Notes: generated by a model not told the origin, from the sequence alone. A stretch of 64,000 nucleotides of DNA from Geobacteraceae bacterium (GCA_016720395.1 JADKKR010000003.1:124001-188000); one strand, 5' to 3'; numbered from the stretch's first letter, positions 8,653-17,328 are shown. Numbers and translations are program-made.

Positions 8653-8783
8653 TGTTGTATTGATAGACGAATCTGAAGGAGCGGTTCATACTGTATTTAT
8701 AGACGCTTGCTCAGGTTATGGCGACCGTCGATATCAAAGATTTGGGTAATTTTAAACGCGTGTCCCACACGAGGTAGACTGGC

Positions 8784-9878
8784 ATGGCAAAAACAATTTT
8801 TATCGCGGCCACCGGGCAGAACTGCGGAAAAACCACCACCAGCATCGGCTTGATGCATCAGGCTCAAAAAAAATACGGCAGGGTTGGTTTTATGAAACCG
8901 TTGGGCCCGAAACCGGCCACGTTTCAGCGCTGTACGGTAGACAAGGATGCCGCCCTGATGGCACAGGTCTTTGGACTGGAAAAAGATCTGCGCTGGATGT
9001 CACCGGTTGTGGTTCATCCCGACACTACCCGCAAAGTGGTCGATGGGGAAATCTCCCCGCTGGATCTTCATGAACGCATCCTGCGGGCCTATGCCGAACT
9101 GGAAAAAAGGTGTGATTTCATCATCATTGAAGGTTCAGGCCACCCCGGGGTCGGATCGGTGATGAAGACCTCCAATGCCCGCATCGCACGGATGCTGAAC
9201 GCACCGGTGTTGATGGTGACGGGGGGCGGTCTGGGAAATGTTGTTGACAAGATCTGTATGGGGCTGGCCCTGTTTGAGAAGGAAGGGGTCGAGGTCAGGG
9301 CTGTCCTTGCCAATAAACTTATCCCGGAAAAAAGGGATCGTACCCTGGACTACCTGACCCGTGCCCTGGCTGATGAGCAGATGAAGGTGATCGGCGGGGT
9401 GGACTATCACCCGGTCCTGGCCAATCCTACCCTGCGGAGAATTTCCAAGCTGCTGGAACTGCCGATCCAGGGAAACCGTCGTGATATAAGCCGGATCATC
9501 CATCATGTCCAGATCGGTGCCGCATCGACCCAGCGCGTGACCGAGATGATTCATGAATCGACACTGCTGATCGTCACCAGCAGCCGCGACGAGTTGCTGG
9601 TGACCCTGGCCAATCTGTACCGGATACCGGCCTATCGTTCCCGGATCGTCGGCCTGGTGATCCCCGGAGTCGCTCCGGTCAGCACCATCACCCAGATGAT
9701 CCTCGACCGCAGCAGGATCCCCTACATGCGGGCCGAAAAACATACCACCGCCGAACTGTACCGCATCATCACCGAGGATGTCTCCAAGATCACCGCCGAA
9801 GATACAGAAAAGCTGGGTCTGATCCGCAGCCTGGCCGAGTCGCATATCGATTTCGACCTTCTTGATGGACTCTTTTAG
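8784..9878 (+). CDS. P-loop ATPase with DRTGG domain (phosphotransacetylase N-terminal-like)
   Basis: The 364-residue cytoplasmic protein has a BioD/CobQ-like P-loop at residues 8-19 (AATGQNCGKTTT), an EGSGHPGVGSV segment near residue 120 and a C-terminal region resembling the DRTGG domain found in the N-terminal regulatory part of long phosphotransacetylases. The catalytic Pta domain itself is absent. ATG 8784 follows GAGG. Its substrate is unknown. Since it follows sucCD and the lactate genes, a role in sensing acetyl or CoA metabolism is possible but is inference only. Confidence 0.75.
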   Translation: MAKTIFIAATGQNCGKTTTSIGLMHQAQKKYGRVGFMKPLGPKPATFQRCTVDKDAALMAQVFGLEKDLRWMSPVVVHPDTTRKVVDGEISPLDLHERILRAYAELEKRCDFIIIEGSGHPGVGSVMKTSNARIARMLNAPVLMVTGGGLGNVVDKICMGLALFEKEGVEVRAVLANKLIPEKRDRTLDYLTRALADEQMKVIGGVDYHPVLANPTLRRISKLLELPIQGNRRDISRIIHHVQIGAASTQRVTEMIHESTLLIVTSSRDELLVTLANLYRIPAYRSRIVGLVIPGVAPVSTITQMILDRSRIPYMRAEKHTTAELYRIITEDVSKITAEDTEKLGLIRSLAESHIDFDLLDGLF

Positions 9879-9914
9879 GCTCAAGGCTCTTCAAGATCCT
9901 TGACAGCCTAATGA

Positions 9915-9929
9915 AAATAGTTTCTATTT
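9915..9929. promoter_or_regulatory. Inverted repeat upstream of the metal-uptake genes
   Basis: AAATAG-TTT-CTATTT is a perfect 6-base inverted repeat. It overlaps a weak promoter (TTGACA at 9900-9905, TATTTA at 9925-9930) just upstream of the 9935 gene. Its location at the head of a metal-transport cluster suggests a metalloregulator site such as Zur or Fur, but it is not a clear match to either consensus. Confidence 0.4.
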
Positions 9930-9934
9930 AAAAC

Positions 9935-10252
9935 ATGTTGTTTTCAGATCAACATAGCCGCAATCCGCGACCTCTGACCCGTCACGCCTGTAGGTACATT
10001 ACATCCCTGGCGCTGACCCTCCTGCTGGTCTTCTCGATCCTGTCCGGCAGTCTGCACCACCATGATGACGGGCAGGATCACCGTGACTGCCCGGTCTGCG
10101 TTGCCGCGCATCATCATCCGGCTCTCGCGCCGCACGCCCCGGCCTACGCCCCCCCCCTGCCGGAGATTACTGCAACCTGTTATTACACCACCGTTCCCGG
10201 CTTCTGTTCCGCTCTCCGCATCACCTCACACAGTCGCGCTCCTCCTGCCTGA
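9935..10252 (+). CDS. Small His-rich single-span membrane protein
   Basis: The frame encodes 105 residues: a basic N terminus, one hydrophobic helix (about residues 23-42), then a metal-ligand-rich stretch HHHDDGQDHRDCPVC, a further HHH and a Pro-rich tail. It resembles the small DUF2946-like proteins that sit in metal-transport loci. No recognisable ribosome site precedes ATG 9935. It comes just before an outer-membrane barrel and a Zn-type ABC binding protein, so periplasmic metal handling is the likely role; the function is not established. The start is uncertain because the candidate promoter lies only a few bases upstream. Confidence 0.6.
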   Translation: MLFSDQHSRNPRPLTRHACRYITSLALTLLLVFSILSGSLHHHDDGQDHRDCPVCVAAHHHPALAPHAPAYAPPLPEITATCYYTTVPGFCSALRITSHSRAPPA

Positions 10253-10326
10253 ACCTCACCTGACAACCTGAACAGATACCACCCAGGTTCACACATATCG
10301 CGTTTCACGCGACACAGGAGGAGTGC

Positions 10327-11682
10327 ATGCGCACATCTATTCTTGCGGCCCTGCTCGGGGCTGCGCTGATGCCGTTTTCCGCCATGGCGGATGACCTTGA
10401 TTTACGCCTTAAAAAACTGGACAGCGAGGTCTCGCGTCAGGCCGAGACTATCATCAACCAGCAGAAAGCCATCGAAGAGCTCAAGGACTCACTGAAAAAC
10501 CGTCCGGCTGCCGAACCGGCGTTAACGGTCGACAGTTCCTCAAAGACATCCGGATTCTTCGGCGGCTCCCTGATGAACAACCCCTATATCTCGGTCATCC
10601 TGGATGCCAAGGGGTACGTCTCCAACCTGAAGAACGGACAGCTGGCCGGTCGGGGCGTTCCCGGCTACACGACGGAAGGGACCGGCCTGCGTAACGGTTT
10701 CAATGTCGATGCCGCTGAGCTGCTGATCTTTGCCCCGGTCGATCCCTATTTCAACCTCTACACCAACATCCCGGTCACTGATTCCGGCGCGTTCCTTGAG
10801 GAGGCGTATGTCGTGACGACCGGCCTGCCGGCAGGTCTGCAGGTCAAGGGTGGGCGTTTCAAGAGCAACGCCAGCCGCCTCAACAGCCAGCACCCCCATG
10901 CCTGGGCTTTTGCCGAACTGCCGCTGGCCTACCGCTCCTTTCTGGGACCGGAGGCCCTGGGCGGTGATAACGGCGTGCAGCTGACCTGGCTGCCGTCGCT
11001 GCCCTTCTACTCCCTGCTGGGTTTTGAGGTCCTGCAGGGTGCCAATCCGCTGCTGTTCGGTGATGACGACAATCTCGGCCCGCACGCTTTCAGCGCCTAT
11101 GCCCGGGCCTCCTTTGATACGTCCGACGATTCGAGCCTGTACCTCTCTCCCTGGGTCATGTTCGGCTCCACCAGGACCACCGGCATCCTGCCCGCTGATG
11201 ACGTCACCGGCAACAGCTTCGATCTGCGCGGCAACAGTGCCCTGTACGGCATCGAAGCGCTCTGGAAATGGAAGTCAGGCCGTCAGAAACTGACCCTCCA
11301 GGGTGAGTATCTGTATCTGGTGCAGAACGGGGAGCTGAGCGAGATCGACGCAGCCGGAAGCTCAGTGAAACTCGAGGCGCTCAAACGTCACCAGGACGGC
11401 GCCTACCTGCAGGCCGTGTATCATCTGGACCGCTTCGGGATCGGCGCACGCTATGACCGCATGGAAATTTTCTCGGATACCTTTGAACGTTCAGGTGCCA
11501 ACCAGTCCTTCGGCGGAAAACCCTGGCGGGTCAGCGCCATGACGGAGTACCACTTCACCGAGTTCAGCCGTGTCCGCGCCCAGTTCAACCATGACCGCTC
11601 GGACCGCGACGGCCGGGTCAACAACGAAGGAATCCTGCAGTTCACATTTACTATCGGTGCCCACGGGGCGCACGCTTTCTAG
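10327..11682 (+). CDS. Outer-membrane beta-barrel protein in metal-uptake cluster
   Basis: The 451-residue product has a signal peptide ending near AMA (residue 21), a short coiled coil (about 25-60, with regular Leu/Ile and Glu/Lys) and then a long beta-rich region with alternating aromatic and polar strands. The protein ends in phenylalanine, as outer-membrane barrels do. AGGAGG lies before ATG 10327. No TonB box or plug is evident, so it reads as a porin or zinc-regulated barrel rather than a TonB receptor. Nine bases separate it from the ZnuA-like gene, suggesting it delivers the metal that the ABC module imports. Confidence 0.72.
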   Translation: MRTSILAALLGAALMPFSAMADDLDLRLKKLDSEVSRQAETIINQQKAIEELKDSLKNRPAAEPALTVDSSSKTSGFFGGSLMNNPYISVILDAKGYVSNLKNGQLAGRGVPGYTTEGTGLRNGFNVDAAELLIFAPVDPYFNLYTNIPVTDSGAFLEEAYVVTTGLPAGLQVKGGRFKSNASRLNSQHPHAWAFAELPLAYRSFLGPEALGGDNGVQLTWLPSLPFYSLLGFEVLQGANPLLFGDDDNLGPHAFSAYARASFDTSDDSSLYLSPWVMFGSTRTTGILPADDVTGNSFDLRGNSALYGIEALWKWKSGRQKLTLQGEYLYLVQNGELSEIDAAGSSVKLEALKRHQDGAYLQAVYHLDRFGIGARYDRMEIFSDTFERSGANQSFGGKPWRVSAMTEYHFTEFSRVRAQFNHDRSDRDGRVNNEGILQFTFTIGAHGAHAF

Positions 11683-11690
11683 GGGGAGTC

Positions 11691-12569
11691 ATGCAACGAA
11701 TACTGATACTGCTTTCCGTGATACTCCTACTCTCATCGCCTGCCTGTGCGGCGGTCAAGGTCGTGGCGACCCTGCCCTGGATCGGCAGCCTGGCAAAAGA
11801 GATCGGCGGGGATAAGGTCGATGTCACCACGCTGGTCAAGGTCTCCCAGGACCCGCACTCCATCGAGGCTAAACCTTCCATGATCGCCGCCACACGCCGG
11901 GCCGATATCCTGATGTACAACGGCCTTGACCTGGAGATCGGCTACCTGCCGATCCTGATGGAATCGGCCAGGAACCCGGTCATCAACCCCGGCAATCCCG
12001 GCAATTTCAACTGCTCGGCATATGTGACCGCCCTGGAAATACCGACCTCAACCGGTCGCGAAAACGGTGATGTCCACCCCCTGGGCAATCCCCACTACCA
12101 TCTCTCCCCGGCGAATATGAAGAAGATTGCGGTCGGCATGGGTGAGCGTCTTGGGAAGGCAGACCCGGTACATGCCGGTTTCTACCGTGGTAATGCTGCC
12201 CGCTTCAGCACGCAGGTCGACCGGAAAATGAAGGAATGGCAGGGAAGCCGGCTGAAAGGGAAGCAGTTTGTATCACAACACAGGTTTTTCGAATACCTGG
12301 CAGCAGAATTCGGATTCAGTATTGTCGGGTATCTGGAAGACAAGCCGGGCATCCCACCGGGCAGTGCGCATGTTCAGTCGCTCATCGCCGGTATGGTCAA
12401 ACAGAAACCGCATGCAATTCTGAGCACCTCATATCACGACCAGAAACCCGCGCGGTTCGTATCATCTAAAACCGGTGTCCGGACGGTCACCGTCCCCCAT
12501 GACGTGGGGGCCGGCGGCAGCAGGGACTGGTTCTGGCTGATGGATGCCGTAATCGCGTCACTGGAGTAA
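11691..12569 (+). CDS. Metal ABC transporter substrate-binding protein, ZnuA/TroA family
   Basis: This 292-residue exported protein has a signal peptide (cleavage near PACA) and the cluster A-1 metal-binding layout. Likely ligands are the His in DPHSIEAKPS (about residue 55), His in NPHYHLSP (about residue 140) and His in SQHRFFEYL (about residue 200), plus a late Asp. The long His-rich loop of classical ZnuA is lacking. The metal is therefore probably Zn or Mn but not proven. GGGGGAG precedes ATG 11691. The permease gene follows after 5 bases. Confidence 0.88.
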   Translation: MQRILILLSVILLLSSPACAAVKVVATLPWIGSLAKEIGGDKVDVTTLVKVSQDPHSIEAKPSMIAATRRADILMYNGLDLEIGYLPILMESARNPVINPGNPGNFNCSAYVTALEIPTSTGRENGDVHPLGNPHYHLSPANMKKIAVGMGERLGKADPVHAGFYRGNAARFSTQVDRKMKEWQGSRLKGKQFVSQHRFFEYLAAEFGFSIVGYLEDKPGIPPGSAHVQSLIAGMVKQKPHAILSTSYHDQKPARFVSSKTGVRTVTVPHDVGAGGSRDWFWLMDAVIASLE

Positions 12570-12574
12570 CCGGT

Positions 12575-13375
12575 ATGGAAACGATTTCATTCCTGGCCTG
12601 GCCGTTGGGGGCCTGCCTACTGCTGATCCTGATCCATACCTGGTTCGGGGTGCATATCCTGCAGCGCGGCATTATCTTTGTCGATCTGGCCCTGGCCCAG
12701 TTCATCAGCATCGGTATTGCACTCTCGCTGCTGACCGGTGCCGATCGCATGCTACTGGCGGTCTGCTTCGCCCTTGGCGGAGCGCTGATCATGACCATGA
12801 CCCGCCGTGTGGCGCGCCATGTCAACGTGGAGGCCTTCATCGGGGTACTGTATATCTTCTCCTTTGCAGTCTGCACCCTGATGCTCGACCGCACGGCCCA
12901 CGGCATGGAGGAGTTCAAGGCCATCCTGAACGGTAACATCCTCTGGGTGACGCCCCGGACGCTCGCTTCGACCGCCCTGCTGTACGGGGCGGTCGGCCTG
13001 CTGCACCTGGGCATGCGCAAGCGCTTCCATGATCTGACGTTTAAGGGGGAAGGGCCGCTCTGGGTGGAGTTTCTCTTCTTTGCCAGCTTTGCGCTGGTAC
13101 TGGTAAAATCGGTAATGATCGCCGGGATTCTGCAGGTCTTTGCGTTTCTGGTTGTGCCGGCCCTTGCGGGCCGGCTGTTTTTCCGCAGCACCGGTCAGGT
13201 CCTGCTGGCAGGGTGGCTTGTCGGCACTCTGGTGAGCAGCGGCGGCATTGCCGTGTCGCACCTGATGGACCTGCCCACCGCTCCGGTTATTGTTGCCGGA
13301 CTGGCGGTCCTCTTTTTTGTAATGTTGCTGGTCAGAATGATGGTGCTCCGAAATGCAGCAGATAGAAATTATTAA
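12575..13375 (+). CDS. Metal ABC transporter permease, ZnuB family
   Basis: This 266-residue integral membrane protein of the ABC-3 family has about seven or eight hydrophobic segments and the typical GxILQRGIIFVDLALAQ start and a VxxSVMIAGILQVFAFLVVPAL segment. It would form the membrane channel for the adjacent ZnuA-like protein. GGAG lies just upstream of ATG 12575. No ATP-binding subunit gene is present on either side, so an ATPase must come from elsewhere or the system works differently. A promoter-like region with a Fur-like palindrome follows the stop. Confidence 0.88.
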   Translation: METISFLAWPLGACLLLILIHTWFGVHILQRGIIFVDLALAQFISIGIALSLLTGADRMLLAVCFALGGALIMTMTRRVARHVNVEAFIGVLYIFSFAVCTLMLDRTAHGMEEFKAILNGNILWVTPRTLASTALLYGAVGLLHLGMRKRFHDLTFKGEGPLWVEFLFFASFALVLVKSVMIAGILQVFAFLVVPALAGRLFFRSTGQVLLAGWLVGTLVSSGGIAVSHLMDLPTAPVIVAGLAVLFFVMLLVRMMVLRNAADRNY

Positions 13376-13380
13376 ATTTC

Positions 13381-13409
13381 TTGACAACAATCATCTGCAT
13401 AATGATTAT
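13381..13409 (+). promoter_or_regulatory. Promoter with Fur-like palindrome before the Cys-rich gene
   Basis: TTGACA at 13381-13386 and GATTAT at 13404-13409 are 17 bases apart. The perfect palindrome ATAATGATTAT (13399-13409) covers the -10 and resembles half of a Fur/Zur box. With the start codon at 13418, the transcript would start at or beside the ATG, implying a very short or absent leader. Repression by a metal-bound regulator is a reasonable inference. Confidence 0.5.
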
Positions 13410-13417
13410 ATGCCACA

Positions 13418-14071
13418 ATGACAACCTTGAAGACCCATACAACAAGCCGTAAACACCGGCGTTTCATCGCTGCGGTCATGGCGTTTATCTATCTTCTGAT
13501 CATGCTGATGCCGCTTGCGTCGCTTGCCATGAACTCAAAAAGTGTTGTCCATGCAGTGACCGGTGAGTGCTCGGGGGACTGTAACATCTGTGGCTGTTCT
13601 CCGGCCAGCAGGGCCGACAATACCTGTTGTTGTGCCCGCAAAAAACAGCAGCAGGCCGCAGCGGCACAGTTGTCAGATAAAGATTGCTGTTCGTCAAAGA
13701 AACCTGTAGCTGCAGCAGGTGTTGCCAAAGGTGACTGCTGTGATACTTCCCAACCGGCACAGCTTGTTGTTGCCGAAAACGACTGCTGCGCAAGCGGTGG
13801 TTCGCCATCCCGTGATGAGAAAACTCCTGATTCCGGCCAGAAGGTATCCGGTGAGAAATCGGACGTCGTCCTAAAGTGCGGCTGCCCCTGCGGTAAAAGC
13901 AAGCTGCCAACCCTGGCAGGCCCCGGTTCGACAGAACTGCTGCCCTACATCTGCGCTGAAAGGTTAATTCCCCTCTACGAAGCCACACGGTATTCCCTCC
14001 TTCCACAACACATGGCCTCCCGTCATGCCGAGCCACCCGACCCTCCCCCAAAACAACCGCTTTTTTCCTGA
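13418..14071 (+). CDS. Cysteine-rich membrane-anchored putative metal-binding protein
   Basis: The 217-residue product has a basic N terminus, one hydrophobic helix (about 19-38) and then a cysteine-rich extracytoplasmic region with 17 Cys: GECSGDCNICGC, a CCC run, three spaced DCC motifs about 20 residues apart, and KCGCPCGK. The tail is Pro-rich. I do not recognise a named family. The regular DCC spacing suggests multiple thiol metal sites. It lies between the ABC metal genes and hemP, with a Fur-like site over its promoter, which supports a role in metal (Fe, Zn or Cu) binding or sensing. No ribosome site is visible. Confidence 0.7.
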   Translation: MTTLKTHTTSRKHRRFIAAVMAFIYLLIMLMPLASLAMNSKSVVHAVTGECSGDCNICGCSPASRADNTCCCARKKQQQAAAAQLSDKDCCSSKKPVAAAGVAKGDCCDTSQPAQLVVAENDCCASGGSPSRDEKTPDSGQKVSGEKSDVVLKCGCPCGKSKLPTLAGPGSTELLPYICAERLIPLYEATRYSLLPQHMASRHAEPPDPPPKQPLFS

Positions 14072-14162
14072 CGACACACCTACACACCACATAACTTGAA
14101 CGCGGGGCAGATCTCCGCACTCAGGAATAGTGCAGAGACCTGTCGCGAGAGGAGTTTCGCGT

Positions 14163-14324
14163 ATGGATTTTTCCGAGCTTCGGGCTGCGAGTTCCAAGCC
14201 GCCCCGAAAACAGCTCACGCTGGACCGTAAGGATTTTCCGCTTACTGTCCGGTATGGTGAAACTGTGTATGTCCTCGTCGTAACCAAAAGTGAAAAACTG
14301 CTGCTCCAGAAACCTCTGGAGTAG
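14163..14324 (+). CDS. hemP: Hemin uptake protein HemP family
   Basis: The frame encodes 53 residues from ATG 14163, placed by GAGAGGAG about 10 bases upstream. The C-terminal two thirds (LTLDRKDFPLTVRYGETVYVLVVTKSEKLLLQK) has the HemP/HmuP pattern: a basic segment, hG-x-Y-x-L-x-hT and KLhLxK. In other bacteria HemP is a small cytoplasmic protein needed for heme receptor expression. It is followed by a terminator and then a TonB-dependent receptor, the usual partner. The family match is by short pattern only. Confidence 0.7.
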   Translation: MDFSELRAASSKPPRKQLTLDRKDFPLTVRYGETVYVLVVTKSEKLLLQKPLE

Positions 14325-14343
14325 CCCAGCCAGCACGCCAGTG

Positions 14344-14371
14344 TGACGCTGCGGACCTACCCGCAGCGTCA
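14344..14371 (+). other. Perfect 11-bp stem-loop after hemP
   Basis: TGACGCTGCGG (14344-14354) pairs perfectly with CCGCAGCGTCA (14361-14371) around ACCTAC. There is no T run, so it is more likely an RNA-stability or regulatory structure than a terminator; a real terminator follows 13 bases later. Confidence 0.6.
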
Positions 14372-14383
14372 TGCAAGCCAGCC

Positions 14384-14424
14384 AGCCGAACTGATCCCCT
14401 GATGGGGACGTTCGGCTTTTTTTG
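14384..14424 (+). terminator. Rho-independent terminator after hemP
   Basis: AGCCGAAC (14384-14391) pairs with GTTCGGCT (14410-14417), extended by an inner TCCCC/GGGGA stem, and is followed by a run of seven Ts. It separates hemP from the TonB-dependent receptor, which would let the short hemP RNA be made in excess or the receptor be controlled by readthrough. Confidence 0.85.
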
Positions 14425-14506
14425 TTTTGAGTCCGCATCTGAAACGGTTGCCATTATCAGATGCCGGATGACAATCACCGGACACTATTTAATATGGAGA
14501 CAAATA

Positions 14507-16588
14507 ATGAACACAATAACTTTGAGCGCATTACTTATATCCTTTTTCATCGCAACAAATGTCATGGCGACTGAAAGCAAGGAACAGAAACAGCAACTCG
14601 ACGACGTTGTGGTTACCGCCACCAGGACCGAGCGCAAGACAGACGAGGTCGCGGCCGGGATCAGCACTGTCAGCCGGGAAGATATCAAGAACTCACGAAT
14701 GTTTGGAATCAAGGAGGGACTTACCGGATTGGCCGGCGTGCAGTCTGAATCAAAGAACGGCGGCTATGATTCCCGCCTGATCATACGCGGAGCCGGCCTC
14801 AAGGCACAGTACGGTGTGCGGGAGATCATGGTGCTGCTGGACGGTGTCCCGATCACCGACCCTGACGGAATGACCCGCTTCGATTTCGTGGATACGCAAC
14901 AGGTTGATCGCATCGATGTCGTCAAGGGTCCTAATTCGACCCTGTATGGAGCTAACGCCGCCGGCGGGGTGGTGAATATCCTGACCAAGAGCCCGTTTGA
15001 GGAGATCAACAGCCTTAAGTTCGGTTACGGTGACAACAACACCCAGATATACAACCTTATGTCTACACTCAAAACCGGAGATGACACCGCAGTGTCCTTG
15101 TCAGCCACCCGCAAAAGTACCGACGGATGGAGACAATGGAACAAATTCGACAGTACACAGGTCGGGATCAAGGGCGCTCACATGTTGAGCAGCAAGTCCA
15201 GCCTGGAGCTGAGCCTGAGCTACACGAACGCCAACATACAGCTTCCGGGGACTCTTACAAAGGCGGCCTTCGAATCTGACAGCACCCAGCTCACCTCGGA
15301 GCCGTGGAAACATTCCGGACGGTACAGCAAAATTTATAGCACCAGCATGAAACTGGAGTCAGAGATCGGGGATTTCAAGCTGAAACCGGTTGTCTATTAC
15401 CAGAACTGGCAACACTTTCACCCCGTAACCGGTCTGATAAATGACGGCGGGGCCGAGATATACGGCACCGATATACAGGGTGACTGGAATCACAGTATTT
15501 TTGGCGCTTCAGGTACGCTTACTACCGGTATTGCCGGACAGATGGATACGCCGAAGGGCAACAAGTACGCCTACCGTGATGTGATAACGATTCCAAGCGG
15601 CCGTATTACGTCGACGCTGTCTGATGCTATCGGAGCGGAGGCATCGAGAAGTGACGACAGCATTTCAAAATGGGGTGTCTATGTTCAGGAGTCCATTCGA
15701 CCGGTCAAGTCATTGATCATTGATGCCGGCATCCGTCTGGACCAGGTGTTTTTCGATCTTTCTTCCGAAAACTATCTGAGTTTTGATTACGCGACCGGAC
15801 GATACAGGACCGACCGTCGCACCACGAATGTCAATAAGGAGTATACCCAGGTCAGTCCCCGTTTTGGAGCGGTCTACAAGATAAACGATGTGTACAGCCT
15901 CTATGGAACGGTATCAACCGGATTCCAGACGCCGCAATCCTCCGAACTGGAGAAAAATCAGAATCTGAACCCGGTCAAGACGCTCAACTATGAGACCGGT
16001 GCCCGTGCCCGCTTTGAAGGTGGACACAGTGTCGACCTCTCACTGTTCTATATGGATGTCAAGGACGAAGTCGTTTTGAGCTATCTGGTGGGTGGCGAGA
16101 CAACTTACAACAATGCCGGTTCGACAACTAAAAAAGGGATTGAACTGTCCGCAAAATACCAGGTTATTCAAGGTCTTTTTGTCGGAGGTACCTATACGTA
16201 CAGTGATTTCAGGTATGACAAATTCAATGAGCCGATCAATGGCAGCGTATTCAACAGGGATGGAAACCAGCTACCGTATGTACCGGAGCACCAATACAAC
16301 CTGTATGCCTTTTACAAGCATGCGAGCGGATTCAAGGCAAAGCTGGATACCTACAGCTGGGGAGACTATCAGGTTGATAATGCCAATTCCGGAAAATACA
16401 ACGGCTACGATTTCCTGACCAATGCCATGGTCGGCTATGAAGACAAACACTGGGACATCACGGTTGATGTCAATAACGTATTCGATAAACATTACGCAAT
16501 GGAGGTGACAAAAGATTCAATAGGAACAGAGCGCTATCGCCCGGGTGCCCCGGTCTCGTTTTTCGGCAAGATCGCCTACAAGTTTTAG
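14507..16588 (+). CDS. TonB-dependent outer-membrane receptor (heme/siderophore type)
   Basis: The product has 693 residues from ATG 14507 (GGAG at 14496-14499). A signal peptide is cleaved near VMA, followed by a TonB-box-like DDVVVTATRT, the plug domain (LLDGVPITDPDG, IDVVKGPNSTLYGANAAGGVVNI) and a 22-strand-type barrel ending in phenylalanine (KIAYKF), with a late NVFDKHYA signature. It imports a ligand across the outer membrane using TonB energy. Hemin is suggested by hemP upstream, but no clear heme-binding FRAP/NPNL motif was found. It is followed 8 bases later by the unknown 243-residue gene and then exbBD-tonB, so it probably has a dedicated energy system. Confidence 0.93.
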   Translation: MNTITLSALLISFFIATNVMATESKEQKQQLDDVVVTATRTERKTDEVAAGISTVSREDIKNSRMFGIKEGLTGLAGVQSESKNGGYDSRLIIRGAGLKAQYGVREIMVLLDGVPITDPDGMTRFDFVDTQQVDRIDVVKGPNSTLYGANAAGGVVNILTKSPFEEINSLKFGYGDNNTQIYNLMSTLKTGDDTAVSLSATRKSTDGWRQWNKFDSTQVGIKGAHMLSSKSSLELSLSYTNANIQLPGTLTKAAFESDSTQLTSEPWKHSGRYSKIYSTSMKLESEIGDFKLKPVVYYQNWQHFHPVTGLINDGGAEIYGTDIQGDWNHSIFGASGTLTTGIAGQMDTPKGNKYAYRDVITIPSGRITSTLSDAIGAEASRSDDSISKWGVYVQESIRPVKSLIIDAGIRLDQVFFDLSSENYLSFDYATGRYRTDRRTTNVNKEYTQVSPRFGAVYKINDVYSLYGTVSTGFQTPQSSELEKNQNLNPVKTLNYETGARARFEGGHSVDLSLFYMDVKDEVVLSYLVGGETTYNNAGSTTKKGIELSAKYQVIQGLFVGGTYTYSDFRYDKFNEPINGSVFNRDGNQLPYVPEHQYNLYAFYKHASGFKAKLDTYSWGDYQVDNANSGKYNGYDFLTNAMVGYEDKHWDITVDVNNVFDKHYAMEVTKDSIGTERYRPGAPVSFFGKIAYKF

Positions 16589-16596
16589 GGGGGCAT

Positions 16597-17328
16597 ATGA
16601 ACGGGAAAACAATCTTCATTTTCATCGCTGCGGTGGCCTTCTTCACTCTTGCAGCCACATACCGCTTTCATGATTCGGCACATGCAATGGGTATGATCAA
16701 AAAAGGTGGCGGTATGGCGCGTCATCCCGCTTTGCTGGACAAGGACAGGGATAGCTACGTGATGATTGCAACGGCCGGGGTACTGCCGCCGTATAAAGGT
16801 AATGCCCGGGTAGTGCTGGAAGGGGACCCTACCCTTACAGCGACATTTCATAACTCGGAAGTACCCTTTGATCTGGGGGTGTTTCGACATCCAGCGTTCC
16901 GGGACAACATCTATTATGATCTGCGACCGAAGGACCGGATTGCACTCTGGGTAAAGATTAAACGACGGCAGGAGCCTGCCGTCGCCACGATTCAGCAGGG
17001 TGGCCGTGAAACAGAACCGCTCTGTCCACAGTGTGAGCCCGATGACAAGACGCTGGGTGCCGAAAAAAAAGCTTCTGTCGGACAAATGGCGGGTTCTGAG
17101 CTGAAACATCATGAAAAAGAAAATATTTCGGGTCAGACCTCGTCGTTGCAAGACAATCGCCAGCCCGCCAAGGCCGGCCTTGGAAACAGATGGGAGAAAA
17201 AGGCAGCGGGGGCACTGCCGGCTAAAGGACCGGCAGTGGCATTCTATGATGTCGCCACCAAGGAGCCGCTTCTGAGGATACCCATCCGGTTCACCGGCGA
17301 TAAAGGAGGTGGCGCAGATGAGCATTGA
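16597..17328 (+). CDS. Unknown exported protein of the TonB-receptor operon
   Basis: This 243-residue protein has an N-terminal signal anchor (residues about 5-28). A compact region at about 45-125 follows (MIATAGVLPPYKGNARVVLEGDP, then FDLGVFRHPAFRDNIYYDLRPKDRIALWVKIKRR). Next comes a low-complexity polar linker with one CPQC motif near residue 146, and a C-terminal segment about ITFTGDKGG. I do not recognise the family. The regular strands suggest a periplasmic beta domain that could bind the imported ligand. It lies between the receptor and a NapH-like membrane ferredoxin and overlaps the latter's start. AGGGGGG precedes ATG 16597. Confidence 0.7.
   Translation: MNGKTIFIFIAAVAFFTLAATYRFHDSAHAMGMIKKGGGMARHPALLDKDRDSYVMIATAGVLPPYKGNARVVLEGDPTLTATFHNSEVPFDLGVFRHPAFRDNIYYDLRPKDRIALWVKIKRRQEPAVATIQQGGRETEPLCPQCEPDDKTLGAEKKASVGQMAGSELKHHEKENISGQTSSLQDNRQPAKAGLGNRWEKKAAGALPAKGPAVAFYDVATKEPLLRIPIRFTGDKGGGADEH

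Noticed and set aside
8470..8676. 68-codon frame after sucD
   Set aside because: It runs through the stem-loops, has no ribosome site and no family match.
10327..11682. Annotating the barrel as a TonB-dependent receptor
   Set aside because: No plug domain or TonB box is visible.
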